From Planctomycetota bacterium (lineage in GTDB: Bacteria; Planctomycetota; UBA1135; GCA-002686595): a stretch of 64,000 nucleotides of DNA. The notes under the pieces are model-generated. The model saw only the letters and a list, made by a program, of their open reading frames with translations. It was not told the origin of the DNA and searched no databases. A program made the translations under genes and the position numbers. Each line of letters opens with the position of its first letter. The first letter of the stretch is position 1. The stretch is from positions 558,001 to 622,000 of the forward strand of contig JADJNY010000001.1 in the NCBI GenBank assembly GCA_016714045.1, given 5' to 3'. Of the stretch, positions 17,878 to 26,538 are shown piece after piece.

Positions 17878-20355
17878 ATGACCGCGCCGCGCGCATCGAA
17901 GCCGGAGGAAGCCCCCGAACGAGCGGAGGCTGGGCCGAGCGCCCCCACGCTCCTCCGCGACGGCCCGCGTTCGCGCTTCGCGCGGGCGCTCGTCCTGTTC
18001 GTGCTGATGCTCGTCCCGCAGCTCGTGCTGTTCGGGCCGTCGATCGTCGGCGCGAAAGTGCTCCTGCCGCTCGACATCCTGAAGACGCGCGGGACCTGTC
18101 TGCCGGTCGAGGCCGGCGCGCCGCCGTACCGCGCGCAGGACATCGTGCTCGCCGACCTCGTCTTCGAGCTCGAGCACGAGCGCCGCTACGCCGTCGAGTC
18201 GATCCGCGCGGGCCGCATCCCGCTGTGGAACCCGTACAACTACTGCGGCACGCCGTTCCTCGCGGCGAACCACACGTCCGTCTTCTACCCGCTGCGCGTC
18301 GTCGACTACCTCGTGCCGGGGCCGATCGCGATCGCGTGGGTGCAGGTCCTGAAGTCGCTCCTCGCGGGCCTCGGCGCGTACCTCTTCCTGCGGCGCGCGA
18401 TGGAGCTCGGCTTCTGGGCGAGTGCGCTCGCCGCGGCGCTGTGGCCGTGCACGGGCTTCCTCGTCTTGTGGGCGGGCTTCACGATCAGCCAGGTCGGCGC
18501 GCACCTCCCGTGGATGTTCTTGTGCGCCGACGGCTGCGTGAAGCGGCCACGAAGCCTCTGGCCGATCGCGCTCGCGCTCGCGGCGCTCGTCGTGCTCGTC
18601 AGCGGGCACGCGTCGATCGCGATGCACGTCTTCCTCGCGACGGGGCTCTACGCGCTCGTCCGCCTCGCGGACGAACACGGCCTTGCGGGCCTCGCGTCGA
18701 AGAAGGCGCTCGCGGGCGTCGCGGCGCTCGCGCTCGGCTTCGGCGGGGGAGCGCTGCTCAGCGGCCCGCAGTCGCTGCCGACGCTCGAGTACGTGAAGGA
18801 GAGCTGGCGCATCCAGCGCCGGCAGGCGGGCACCGTGGAGACGAAGCCGGTCGGCGCGACCGCGCTGCACGGCGTCGTCATGCCGTACTACTTCGGCAGC
18901 ACGCAGCGGCACACGACGCTCCTGCGCTACGGCAATCGCCCCGAAGGGCCCGAGGCCGCGTACGCGGGGATGCTCGCGCTGCTCGTGCTCGCGCCGATCG
19001 GTTTCGCGGCGTCGCGGCGCCGCCTCGTGCGCTTCCAGTTCTTCTGGCTCTTGCTCGGGTTCCTCGGGCTCGCGCAGGTGCTCGACGTGCCGCTCCTCGC
19101 GAAGGTGTTCGATCTCCCGGGGCTGAACACGCTGCGCAACAACCGCTTCACGCTCGTCACGGCGTGGGGGACGGTCGCGATGGCCGCGGTCGGGCTCGAC
19201 GTGCTCCTGCGCGGCGGCTTCGCGTGGCGGCGGTGGATGTGGGCGCCGCTCGCCGTGTGCGGCGCGCTCGCGCTGTACCTGCTCGCGCGCGCGAGCGAGC
19301 CGCCCGAGCTCCTGCGGACGATCGAGGACGGCCTGAAGCGCGGCCTCACGGGCGCGCGTCCGCCGGTGAACACGCTGGAGGGCGTCGCCGCGGTGACGGC
19401 GTGGTTCGCGCGCGTCCACCTGCTGTACGCGGGGCTCGCCGCCGTCGCGTGCGGCGCGTGGTTCCTGCTCAGGACGCGGGCAGCGGCGCGGAGCGCCTTC
19501 GTGCTCGCGCTCGCGGGCGCGGCGCTCGTCGAGGTCGTCGCGCAGGGCGTCGACGCGAACGTGCAGGAGGACCCTGCGCTCTACTTCCCGCGCACGCCGG
19601 TGCTCGACGAGCTCGCGCGGCAGCCATGGGGGCGCATCACGGGCGGCCTGAACACGTTTCCCGCGGTGCTGAACCAGGCGTACGGTCTGCACGACGTGCG
19701 CGGGTACGACGCGGCGGACCCCGCGCGCTACGTCGAGTTCCTGCAGCTCTTCGCGCACCCGAAGAACCCGCCGGTGTCCGACTACAGCGCGCTGCAGTAC
19801 CACCTGGTCGATCCCGATTCGCCGCTCGCGCGCCTCGTCGGTTTGCGCTCGATCCTCGCGTTCGGGCCGCCGGACACGCCGCAGCGCTTCGCGCACGGCG
19901 GCTACTTCATCTGGACGGCGCCGGAGCCCTTGCCGCGCGCGTTCATCGCGGAGCGCGCGGAGGTCCTGAACGACAAGCCGGCGCGGCTCGAGCGGATGAA
20001 GCGCAAGGACTTCGACCCGGCGGCGCTCGTCCTGCTCGAGTCGGGAACGCCGCTCGCGCGCGACGCGGCGCCCGGCCGCGGCACGGCGCGCGTCGTCGTC
20101 GACGAGCCCGAGCGCGTGGAGCTCGACCTCGACGTGCAGTCCGCGGGTTGGCTCGTGCTCGCGGATCGCTTCGCGCCCGGTTGGAACGCGTGGGTCGACG
20201 GCACGGCGGCGCCGGTGTTCGTCGCGGACTATATTTTTCGCGCGGTGCGCGTCGAGCTGGGAGTGAAGTGCGTCGTGTTCCGCTACGAACCCGCGAACTG
20301 GCGCCACGGGTGGATCGCGTTCGCGATCGGCGCGCTCCTGTGCAGCGCGTGGTGA
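17878..20355 (+). CDS. YfhO-like multi-pass membrane protein (GT-C-type glycosyltransferase-like)
   Basis: About 825 residues with a dozen or so hydrophobic segments. After the first helix (ALVLFVLMLVPQLVLFG) an extracytoplasmic loop holds the hallmark GRIPLWNPYNYCGTPFLAAN, found near the N-terminus of YfhO-family proteins. The C-terminal soluble domain ends LVLADRFAPGWNAWVDGTAA, also typical. Members of this family glycosylate teichoic acids or other envelope polymers in Firmicutes; in this organism the acceptor is unknown. The second ATG (17878) is used; an ATG nine bases upstream is equally possible. The stop overlaps the next GTG. Confidence 0.85.
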   Translation: MTAPRASKPEEAPERAEAGPSAPTLLRDGPRSRFARALVLFVLMLVPQLVLFGPSIVGAKVLLPLDILKTRGTCLPVEAGAPPYRAQDIVLADLVFELEHERRYAVESIRAGRIPLWNPYNYCGTPFLAANHTSVFYPLRVVDYLVPGPIAIAWVQVLKSLLAGLGAYLFLRRAMELGFWASALAAALWPCTGFLVLWAGFTISQVGAHLPWMFLCADGCVKRPRSLWPIALALAALVVLVSGHASIAMHVFLATGLYALVRLADEHGLAGLASKKALAGVAALALGFGGGALLSGPQSLPTLEYVKESWRIQRRQAGTVETKPVGATALHGVVMPYYFGSTQRHTTLLRYGNRPEGPEAAYAGMLALLVLAPIGFAASRRRLVRFQFFWLLLGFLGLAQVLDVPLLAKVFDLPGLNTLRNNRFTLVTAWGTVAMAAVGLDVLLRGGFAWRRWMWAPLAVCGALALYLLARASEPPELLRTIEDGLKRGLTGARPPVNTLEGVAAVTAWFARVHLLYAGLAAVACGAWFLLRTRAAARSAFVLALAGAALVEVVAQGVDANVQEDPALYFPRTPVLDELARQPWGRITGGLNTFPAVLNQAYGLHDVRGYDAADPARYVEFLQLFAHPKNPPVSDYSALQYHLVDPDSPLARLVGLRSILAFGPPDTPQRFAHGGYFIWTAPEPLPRAFIAERAEVLNDKPARLERMKRKDFDPAALVLLESGTPLARDAAPGRGTARVVVDEPERVELDLDVQSAGWLVLADRFAPGWNAWVDGTAAPVFVADYIFRAVRVELGVKCVVFRYEPANWRHGWIAFAIGALLCSAW

Positions 20356-22034
20356 CTGTGGGCACAGCGTGCGCCGGGCGCGATCGCGTGAGCGCGGGCG
20401 GCGACGAGCGCGGAACCGCCACGCGCGATACGCCGCGCAACGCGGAGCGCGGCGCGCGCGTGCTGGACGCAGCGGGATCCGCCGAGCGCGACGCGCTCGT
20501 GCTCGCGCTCGACCAGGGCGGGCAGTCCTCGCGCGCGCTCGTGCTCGACGCGCGCGGGAACGTCGTGGCAAAGGCCGCGCGCGCGGTGGGAGAGCGGCGC
20601 GAGGGCGAATCCAGAGTCGAGCAGGACGGCGAGGAGCTCGTGCGCTCGCTCGCGGAGTGCGTCGAGGAAATCACGCGCGCGCTCGGATCCGAGGTGGCGC
20701 GCGTGCAGGCCGCCGGCCTCGCGACGCAGCGCTCGTCGATCGCGTGTTGGGACCGCGCGAGCGGCGCGGCGCTCGGCCCTGTGCTCTCGTGGCAGGACCG
20801 GCGCGCGGCGGCGGCGCTCGAGCCCTTGCGCGCGAACGAAGCCTGGATCGTCGAGCGGACGGGCCTGCGCCTCTCGCCGCACTACGGCGCCACGAAGCTC
20901 GCGTGGTGTCTCGCGCACGAACCGCTCGTGCGCGCGGCGCGCGAGCGCGGCACGCTCGCGCTCGGTCCGCTCGCGAGCTTCCTCGCGCACCGGCTCGCGG
21001 CGGAGCGTCCGCTCGTCGCCGATCCGGCGAACGCGTCGCGCACGCTGCTGTGGAACCTCGCGCGCGGCGACTGGGACGACGAGCTGTGCGCGCTCTTCGG
21101 CGTGCCCCGCGCGCTGCTGCCGGGCTGCGTGCCGACGCGCAGCGCGTTCGGGACGCTCGCGGTCGGCGCGACGCGCGTCCCGCTCACGATCGTGAACGGC
21201 GACCAGTCGTGCGCGCTCTTCGCGGGCGGCGCGCCGGACGCGGACGCGCTGTACGCGAACTTCGGCACGGGCGCGTTCCTGCAGCGGCCCGTGCTCGGCG
21301 AGGCGCCGGCGATCGACGGGCTCCTCCGCAGCGTCGTGCTCGGCGAGCGCGCGGAAAGGACGTGCGTCGTCGAGGGCACGATCAACGGCGCGGGCAGCGC
21401 GCTCGCGCACCACGCGCGCGAGCTCGGCGTCGCGGAGTGGGAGCGCGCGCTCGAGGTCGCGCTCCGCGACGTGCGCGACCCGCCGCTCTTCTTGAACGGG
21501 CACTCTGGGATCGCCGCGCCGTTCTGGCGCAGCGAGTTCCGCTCGCGGTTCGTCGCGGACGAGCGGCGTGCGGGCGCGCCGAGTGCGCCGAACGCATCGT
21601 GTGCTTCCGGTGCTCCCAGTGAGGCGACCGAGCCGAGTGCGGATGCCCTGCCGAGCGCACGGGCCGCGCCTCGTGCGTCGAAAGAACTCGTGGCTATCGC
21701 GGAGAGCATCGCGTTCTTCGCGCGCTCGATCGTCGAGCGGATGGACACGGCGCTCCCGCGCGCGCGGCGCGTGCTCGCGAGCGGCGGGCTCGCGCGCAGC
21801 GACGCGTTCGTGCAGCTCCTCGCCGACGTGTTGGAACTCGACGTCGAGCGCCGCGACGAACCCGAGGCGACCGCGCGCGGGCTCGCGTGGCTCCTCTTCG
21901 CCGGCCTCGACCCCCAGACCGCGCGCTTCGAGGAGCCCGCTCCCGCGCGCTTCGCTCCACGCGCGAACTCGCCGGCCCGCGCGCGCTACCCGCGCTGGCG
22001 CGCGGAGCTCGAGGGGGCGCTCGGGAATGCGTGA
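20352..22034 (+). CDS. glpK: FGGY-family carbohydrate kinase, glycerol kinase-like
   Basis: The kinase core begins ALDQGGQSSRALVLDARGNV, corresponding to the DQGTTSSR motif of glycerol kinase, and continues with TQRSSIACWDR, VLSWQDRRAA, NGDQSCALFAGG, NFGTGAFL and ASGGLARSDAFVQLLADVL. These are the phosphate-binding and adenosine motifs of the FGGY family. A low-complexity insert of about 35-40 residues rich in Ala, Pro and Ser (around 21570-21690) separates APFWRSEFRSRFV from the C-terminal ATPase helix. The GTG at 20352 overlaps the upstream stop as GTGA; later GTGs at 20388 and 20460 are also possible. A GlpD-like enzyme and a glycerophosphodiesterase lie 3-5 kb away and support glycerol as substrate. 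Confidence 0.75.
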   Translation: MTVGTACAGRDRVSAGGDERGTATRDTPRNAERGARVLDAAGSAERDALVLALDQGGQSSRALVLDARGNVVAKAARAVGERREGESRVEQDGEELVRSLAECVEEITRALGSEVARVQAAGLATQRSSIACWDRASGAALGPVLSWQDRRAAAALEPLRANEAWIVERTGLRLSPHYGATKLAWCLAHEPLVRAARERGTLALGPLASFLAHRLAAERPLVADPANASRTLLWNLARGDWDDELCALFGVPRALLPGCVPTRSAFGTLAVGATRVPLTIVNGDQSCALFAGGAPDADALYANFGTGAFLQRPVLGEAPAIDGLLRSVVLGERAERTCVVEGTINGAGSALAHHARELGVAEWERALEVALRDVRDPPLFLNGHSGIAAPFWRSEFRSRFVADERRAGAPSAPNASCASGAPSEATEPSADALPSARAAPRASKELVAIAESIAFFARSIVERMDTALPRARRVLASGGLARSDAFVQLLADVLELDVERRDEPEATARGLAWLLFAGLDPQTARFEEPAPARFAPRANSPARARYPRWRAELEGALGNA

Positions 22035-22057
22035 GCTCATCCCGACGTCCCCGGGCA

Positions 22058-22086
22058 TTGGCCCCGCGCCTTCCGAGCGGTAGCCT
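22058..22086 (+). promoter_or_regulatory. Predicted sigma70-type promoter for the nucleotidyltransferase gene pair
   Basis: TTGGCC (22058-22063), a 17-base spacer and TAGCCT (22081-22086). The start codon is only ten bases after the -10 box, so the transcript would have almost no leader. Confidence 0.5.
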
Positions 22087-22096
22087 CCGTGGCGAA

Positions 22097-22885
22097 GTGA
22101 GCATCTACCTCGAACTGACGCGCGAGTTCAACGCGGGCCGCTTGCGAGCGATCGTGTGCAGCGGACAGGCTGCGGTTCTGCACAAGCTCGCGATCGCGAG
22201 CAAGGACGGCGACTGGATCCTGCGCGAGGACGAAGAGGCTCTCCGGCACGTGCTCGGCGTGCTCGGGCGGCGCGGCGCGCGGTATCGATTCGGCGCGCCG
22301 CTCGACGTCGATTGGATGCGCGGCGGTTGGAGCGCTCACTTCGAGTTCCCCGCTGACGGAGTGCGGGTGCGCACCGACTTCTTCACGCGTCCGCCGCGTG
22401 TGTCGACGGCCGAGCTCGCGCGCGCGTGGCGCGAGCAAGAGGGCCGCGATCCGCCGTTCACCGATGCGCGCATCCTCGCGGAGATGAAGAAGACCGATCG
22501 AGAGAAGGACTACCCGTTCATCGGCGAGCTCGCGCGCCTCATGACCGACCCGCGCGACCAGCTGCGTTACTCGCGCAGCCCCAACGACCTCCTGGAGCTC
22601 GCGCGGCTGCACCCGGCGCTCGTTCGCGAACTCGCGGCCGAGCGGCCTCTGCTCGCGCGCATCTCCGAAGGCCGTCGCGCGCTCGCCGAGGCGATCCAGT
22701 TCGAGATGCTCGACTTCATGGAAGCGAACGAGCAGCGGATCAGGACGTACCTGCGCGCATCCGAGGCGTGGAAGCGCGCGTGGCCGGAGCTCGAACGCGA
22801 GCTCGCGGCACTCGAGCTCCAGGCGGCGCACGCGCGGGTGCTCGAACGCGCCCGACAATTGCTCCCGACCGAGGTGTCGCCGTGA
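22097..22885 (+). CDS. Putative nucleotidyltransferase-fold protein
   Basis: A 262-residue protein. The N-terminal part reads AIVCSGQAAVLHKLAIASKD followed by GDWIL. That fits the nucleotidyltransferase pattern in which a small-residue loop and helix precede an hxDxD metal motif. A third acidic residue is likely in RVRTDFF. The C-terminal half is helical and charged (SPNDLLELARLHPALVRELA, ALAEAIQFEMLDFMEANEQR). I do not recognise a named family; the resemblance is to minimal and AbiEii-like nucleotidyltransferases. The GTG at 22097 sits just behind a good promoter. The stop overlaps the start of the next gene as GTGA, so the two are made together. Confidence 0.55.
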   Translation: MSIYLELTREFNAGRLRAIVCSGQAAVLHKLAIASKDGDWILREDEEALRHVLGVLGRRGARYRFGAPLDVDWMRGGWSAHFEFPADGVRVRTDFFTRPPRVSTAELARAWREQEGRDPPFTDARILAEMKKTDREKDYPFIGELARLMTDPRDQLRYSRSPNDLLELARLHPALVRELAAERPLLARISEGRRALAEAIQFEMLDFMEANEQRIRTYLRASEAWKRAWPELERELAALELQAAHARVLERARQLLPTEVSP

Positions 22886-23133
22886 GCGAGGAGTTCCTGA
22901 GCTCCGAGGATCTCGACCTGCGCAACCTGAGCTGGGAGGAACTCATGGTCTGGTGGACTGCGTGGTTGCGTCAGGCGCAGGCCACGAACGAACAAGACGC
23001 GCACCTCTACTCGCACGGCGTGTTTCGCGTGGAGCCCGGTTGGAAGCTCACGCCGTCGGGGGTCGTACGGGACGAGGAGTTCTGGGCATCGCAGCGGGAG
23101 CACGAGGCGGACGGAGACTCCCCCGGGCGCTGA
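22882..23133 (+). CDS. Small acidic protein coupled to the nucleotidyltransferase-like gene
   Basis: An 83-residue protein of unknown function. It starts VSEEFLSSEDLDLRNLSWEE and is rich in Trp (LMVWWTAWLRQAQ), with the conserved-looking segment HLYSHGVFRVEPGW. No signal peptide or membrane segment is visible. It overlaps the upstream gene by four bases (GTGA). A large nucleotidyltransferase followed by a small acidic partner resembles toxin-antitoxin or defence pairs, but the function is not shown by the sequence. Confidence 0.6.
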   Translation: MSEEFLSSEDLDLRNLSWEELMVWWTAWLRQAQATNEQDAHLYSHGVFRVEPGWKLTPSGVVRDEEFWASQREHEADGDSPGR

Positions 23134-23152
23134 ACGGCTCTTCCCGAGGGGA

Positions 23153-24426
23153 CTAGCGCATCGCGCTCTCCGCCTCCCGCACCCGCCGATGGAACCACAC
23201 CCGCGCGTGCAGCTTCACCTTCGGCGGGGCGACTCTCTTCATCTCCTTCAGCAACGCGTGGTACTCCTCGACGCGCGCGTCGCCGAGCGCCTTGCGCGCA
23301 GCGGCCTCGTCGCCAGCGAGCGCCTTCTTCTCGTCGGGCGTGAACGGGTTGAACTGCTTCACGAGCTCGAGGCTCTTCTCCTTCTCCTCCGCCGTGCGCG
23401 GGTCCACGACGTCCTCGTCCTCGTGGTCGCCGACGAGCAGATCGAGATCGCCGTCGCCGTCGAGGTCCGCGACCTCGACGATCACATTCTTGCCCGAGCG
23501 CGCCGCGTCCGTCTCCGGCGCCTTCGCGACGAGCTCGCGCGGCGCTTCGAGCACGGGCGCCGACTTCGTCCCGACGTTGCGCAGCCATCGCACGGCTCCG
23601 TCGTCCGTTCCGACGACGAGGTCGACGAGCCCGTCCTGGTCCCAGTCCGCCGCCGTCGGCATCGAGTGTCCGCCGGTGAGCACGACGGGCTCCTTCCCGA
23701 CGAGCACGGGCTCCGCCGTCGGCGCGAACGCCGCTTTCGCGCGCGCGCCGAGGTTCGTCCACCGGAAGAGCTTCGCGTCGTCCGTGCCGACGACGAGGTC
23801 GAGGTCGCCGTCGCCGTCCCAGTCGATCGTCGTGACGGAGATCGCGTGTCGCTCGCCGAACGAGAGGCCCGACGGCGTCACCCAGTGCTTCTCGGCGAAG
23901 TCCCAGTACATCCCGAGGCGCAGCTCGTTCCCCTGCGCGTCGAGGAGCGCCGCCGGCTTCGTCCATCCGTCCGCGCCGCCGCGCACGAGGTAGATGCGTC
24001 CGTCGTAGCTGCCCGTGAGGAAGTCGACGTGTCCGTCGGCGTCGAGGTCCGCGAACTGCGGACGCACTCCGATGCATCACCAGTTCGAGAGCTTGAGCTC
24101 CTCGCCCGCGCCGCGCACGAGCGCGCCCTTCGCGAACGCGGGTGCCTGCTTCGTGCCGACGTTCGCGACGCGCAGGATCTTGCCCGAGAAGCTGCCGACG
24201 TAGAGGTCGAGGTCCCCGTCGCCGTCGTCGTCGCGTAATGCGGGGCCCGCGTAGCCCTGGAGCTTCGTCACGTCGATCGGCTCGCCCGCGGCTTCGAGCG
24301 CGACCGGCGCGTCGAGCCGCGCCGCGCTCTCGAGCGGGAACGGCCGCGCCGCGGGCGTCAGCCGCACGCGGCGAGCCGGGAGAGCGGGACGAGGACGAGC
24401 GTGGGCGAGAGGTGCGCGCGGTGCAT
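23153..24426 (-). pseudogene. FG-GAP/VCBS-repeat lipoprotein, interrupted by a frameshift and an in-frame TGA
   Basis: Starting at 24426, MHRAHLSPTLVLVPL leads to a lipobox (LAACG) and a stop. A shift near 24367 restores a long frame with FG-GAP repeats: DDDGDGDLDLYVGSFSGKI, then a TGA at 24077-24079 in the same frame, then ADLDADGHVDFLTGSYDG, DWDGDGDLDLVVGTDD, DWDQDGLVDLVVGTDDGAV and DLDGDGDLDLLVGDHED. These calcium-binding repeats build a beta-propeller, usually for exported surface proteins. The C-terminus is helical and charged, ending RREAESAMR-like. The reading frame on both sides of the TGA is the same. A TAGGAT box lies seven bases before the ATG. The gene is either decayed or carries sequence errors. 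Confidence 0.7.
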
Positions 24427-24476
24427 GCGCTCGATCCTACCGCGCGCGGCCGTCCACGGCTCCGAGACCATTCGAG

Positions 24477-24844
24477 TCAGCTCGTGCGCGGCTCGATTCG
24501 CACGAGTCCGGGCTGAACGACGACGAACGAACCGGAGAGGAGTTCCGCGTGCGTGTCGACGAGTCGAGTCGCGACCTCCGCCAATTGAGAGCGAGCCTGT
24601 GCCGGGAACCTGAACAGGATCACTCCTGGGCAGCGTTCACCATTGGCGTACACCAGCCACCCGAAGTCCTGTCTTCGGTGAGGAGGATGCGCTGACTTTC
24701 CAACGCCCGGCGAATCAACTCACGATCGACCGAGTTGGCCGAATGCTCTGCGACGGCCTCGACGTCGTGTCCCGCGATCCGCAGGGCGCGAGCGACGGCG
24801 AAATCACAGCTCTCGTACGCGAGGAAACGGAGCAGGCGGGGCAT
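24477..24844 (-). CDS. DUF5615 PIN-like toxin (apparent one-base deletion near 24670)
   Basis: Starts MPRLLRFLAYESCDFAVARA and follows the Mut7-C/DUF5615 pattern: ALRIAGHDVEAVAEH, then DRELIRRALESQRILLTED. There the expected KDFG motif is broken: the minus strand reads GAAGACAGGACTTCGGG, and restoring one A gives EDKDFGWLVYANGE. The repaired frame continues through CPGVILFRFPAQ to SFVVVQPGLVRIEPRTS and a TGA at 24477-24479, a normal full length of about 122 residues. These proteins are putative PIN-like ribonucleases paired with DUF433. As read, the product is truncated at 24620 (VNAAQE). Confidence 0.75.
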
Positions 24845-25068
24845 CACCCGGCTTTCGGAAGGTCGATCACGTCGTGGGACAGACGCCGCGCCGCATAGGC
24901 CAGCGCCGCCAGCAGATCCTCTCGCGTGAGCCGAGGGTAGGCATCGAGCAGATCCGCTTCGGCCGCTCCCTCGCTCATCTTCTGGATCAGGAGCTCGACG
25001 GGAATCCGGGTCCCCCGGATCACGGGTTTGCCGAGCAGGATCTCAGGGTTGATCTCGATGCGGTCCAT
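24844..25068 (-). CDS. DUF433 antitoxin-like protein
   Basis: A 74-residue protein starting MDRIEINPEILLGKPVIRGT and then RIPVELLIQKMSEG, the family signature of DUF433 (a winged-helix DNA-binding fold). It ends SHDVIDLPKAG. The TGA overlaps the ATG of the DUF5615 gene, the standard order for this antitoxin-toxin pair. It lies 22 bases downstream of the GlpD-like stop but has its own likely promoter: a TAGCCT box about 19 bases before its ATG on the minus strand. The DNA-binding fold suggests autoregulation. Confidence 0.85.
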   Translation of the reverse strand: MDRIEINPEILLGKPVIRGTRIPVELLIQKMSEGAAEADLLDAYPRLTREDLLAALAYAARRLSHDVIDLPKAG

Positions 25069-25090
25069 GCCTTCGACCTCGACGGAAAGG

Positions 25091-26302
25091 CTAGCACGGA
25101 TCGCCGAGAGGGGACACCCGGTCCGCCGCGTCCGCCTCGAGCCGCAGCGTCGCCGTGTCGCCCTTGCGCTCGCGCGCGGGGAGCGACGGTGCCAGGCGCG
25201 CGAGCACCTTCTCCGCCGTCGCACGGTAGCCCGTCAGCTTCCCGCCGTAGATCGCGAGCGTCGTCGGGCGCGCCTCGTCGTCGACGACGAGCGTCGTCTC
25301 GCGCGGCCGGTCGAACGCCGTGCCGGGGCCCTTCGGCAGGACGCGCAGGCCCGCCCACGCGTCGACGAGCGTCACCGTCCGGCGCGGGAAGTAGCGGTGG
25401 AACGTCTCGACGAGGTACTCGATCTCGCGCTTCGTCGGCTCCACCGCGCGCGGCTCGCCGACGTAGCGCTCCTCCGTCGTTCCGACCATCGTGCGGCCCT
25501 TCCACGGGATCGTGAACACCGCGCGGCGGTCGCGCGGCGCCTCGCAGTAGTAGATGCCGCGCTCCATCGCGCCGTCGAGCTCGACGTGCGTGCCCGCGAC
25601 GAAGTCGACCTCGAACCCCGGCGGGAGCGGCGTGATCCGGCCGCGGATGCGGTTGATCCACGGGCCGCCCGCGTTCACGAGCGCGCGCGCGCGGACGATG
25701 CGCTCCTCGTCCGGGGCGACGATGCGCACGCGCCAGCCGTCGCCGTCGCGCTCCGCGGCCTCGAAGCGCGCGGGGCAGAGGACCTCGGCGCCGAGCGAGC
25801 GCGCCGAGCGCACGACCGCGCGCGTCAGCGCCGCGTCGTCCGTCTGGCCGTCGTTGTAGCGGAACACGTGCTGCAGGCCCTCGAGCGCGAGCCCGTCGAG
25901 CGCTTCCCACTCGCGCCTCGGCACGCGCTCGAACCACGCGTCCTTCGCCAGGTTCCCGAGCAAGGCGTACATCGAGAGCCCCGCGCGGATCTTCCACGGC
26001 CGGCGCGTCGTGGCACGGTAGATCGGCACGTAGAACGGCACGAGCTTGACGAGCTCGGGCGCGATCCGGAGGAGCGTCTCGCGTTCGGCGAGCGACTCGC
26101 GCACGAGCGCCAGCTGTCCGCTCTCCAGGTAGCGCAGTCCGCCGTGGATCAACTTGCTCGACTTGGACGACGTGCCCGACGCGAGCGCCTTCTCCTCGAC
26201 GAGCAGCGCGCTCCAGCCGCCCGCGGCCGCCGCCTGCACGACGCCGGCGCCGTGGATCCCGCCGCCGAGCACGACGACGTCGTAGGTGGGGAGCTCGGTC
26301 AT
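25091..26302 (-). CDS. glpD: FAD-dependent glycerol-3-phosphate dehydrogenase-like oxidoreductase
   Basis: A 403-residue flavoprotein. The N-terminal dinucleotide motif is VVVLGGGIHGAGVVQAAAA, followed by SGTSSKSSKLIHGGLRYLES, the hallmark of GlpD/GlpA. Later motifs are ALVNAGGPWINRI and TPWKG-like FTIPWKGRTMVGTTEERY, and the C-terminal FAD contact IYGGKLTGYRATAEKVL. The enzyme oxidises glycerol 3-phosphate to dihydroxyacetone phosphate at the membrane. It is about 100 residues shorter than E. coli GlpD because the C-terminal helical domain is absent. The ATG at 26302 is preferred; 26317 is possible. The glycerophosphodiesterase gene is next upstream on the same strand. Confidence 0.85.
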   Translation of the reverse strand: MTELPTYDVVVLGGGIHGAGVVQAAAAGGWSALLVEEKALASGTSSKSSKLIHGGLRYLESGQLALVRESLAERETLLRIAPELVKLVPFYVPIYRATTRRPWKIRAGLSMYALLGNLAKDAWFERVPRREWEALDGLALEGLQHVFRYNDGQTDDAALTRAVVRSARSLGAEVLCPARFEAAERDGDGWRVRIVAPDEERIVRARALVNAGGPWINRIRGRITPLPPGFEVDFVAGTHVELDGAMERGIYYCEAPRDRRAVFTIPWKGRTMVGTTEERYVGEPRAVEPTKREIEYLVETFHRYFPRRTVTLVDAWAGLRVLPKGPGTAFDRPRETTLVVDDEARPTTLAIYGGKLTGYRATAEKVLARLAPSLPARERKGDTATLRLEADAADRVSPLGDPC

Positions 26303-26538
26303 CGCGGAAGGGTCCATCGGTCGCGCACGCGCGGGAGGTTGAGTCCGGGCCGCGCTGCGGGCGCGTCCGCCGGCGGTCAGCCCGCACGAAACCGGGCCGA
26401 GCGGTGGGGTGGGGAGCGCGCGCCATCGTCCGCTCCCGCGGAGCGCGAATCCAGCGCGCAGCAGCGCCGCGTCCTTCGCGCGAGGTCGGACGGAGCGCGA
26501 TCAGGCCGGCCGGCGGATTCCGCGGACCGCCCGCGCGC

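Noticed and set aside
15634..20571. A 1645-residue minus-strand open frame opposite the sigma factor and YfhO-like genes
   Set aside because: Composition is dominated by Arg, Ala and Glu with no domain pattern. Long antisense frames are expected at this GC content.
24068..24082. Selenocysteine at the in-frame TGA of the FG-GAP gene
   Set aside because: No Sec-type redox motif is expected in an FG-GAP loop, I see no convincing SECIS hairpin right after the TGA, and the same gene has another disruption at its start.
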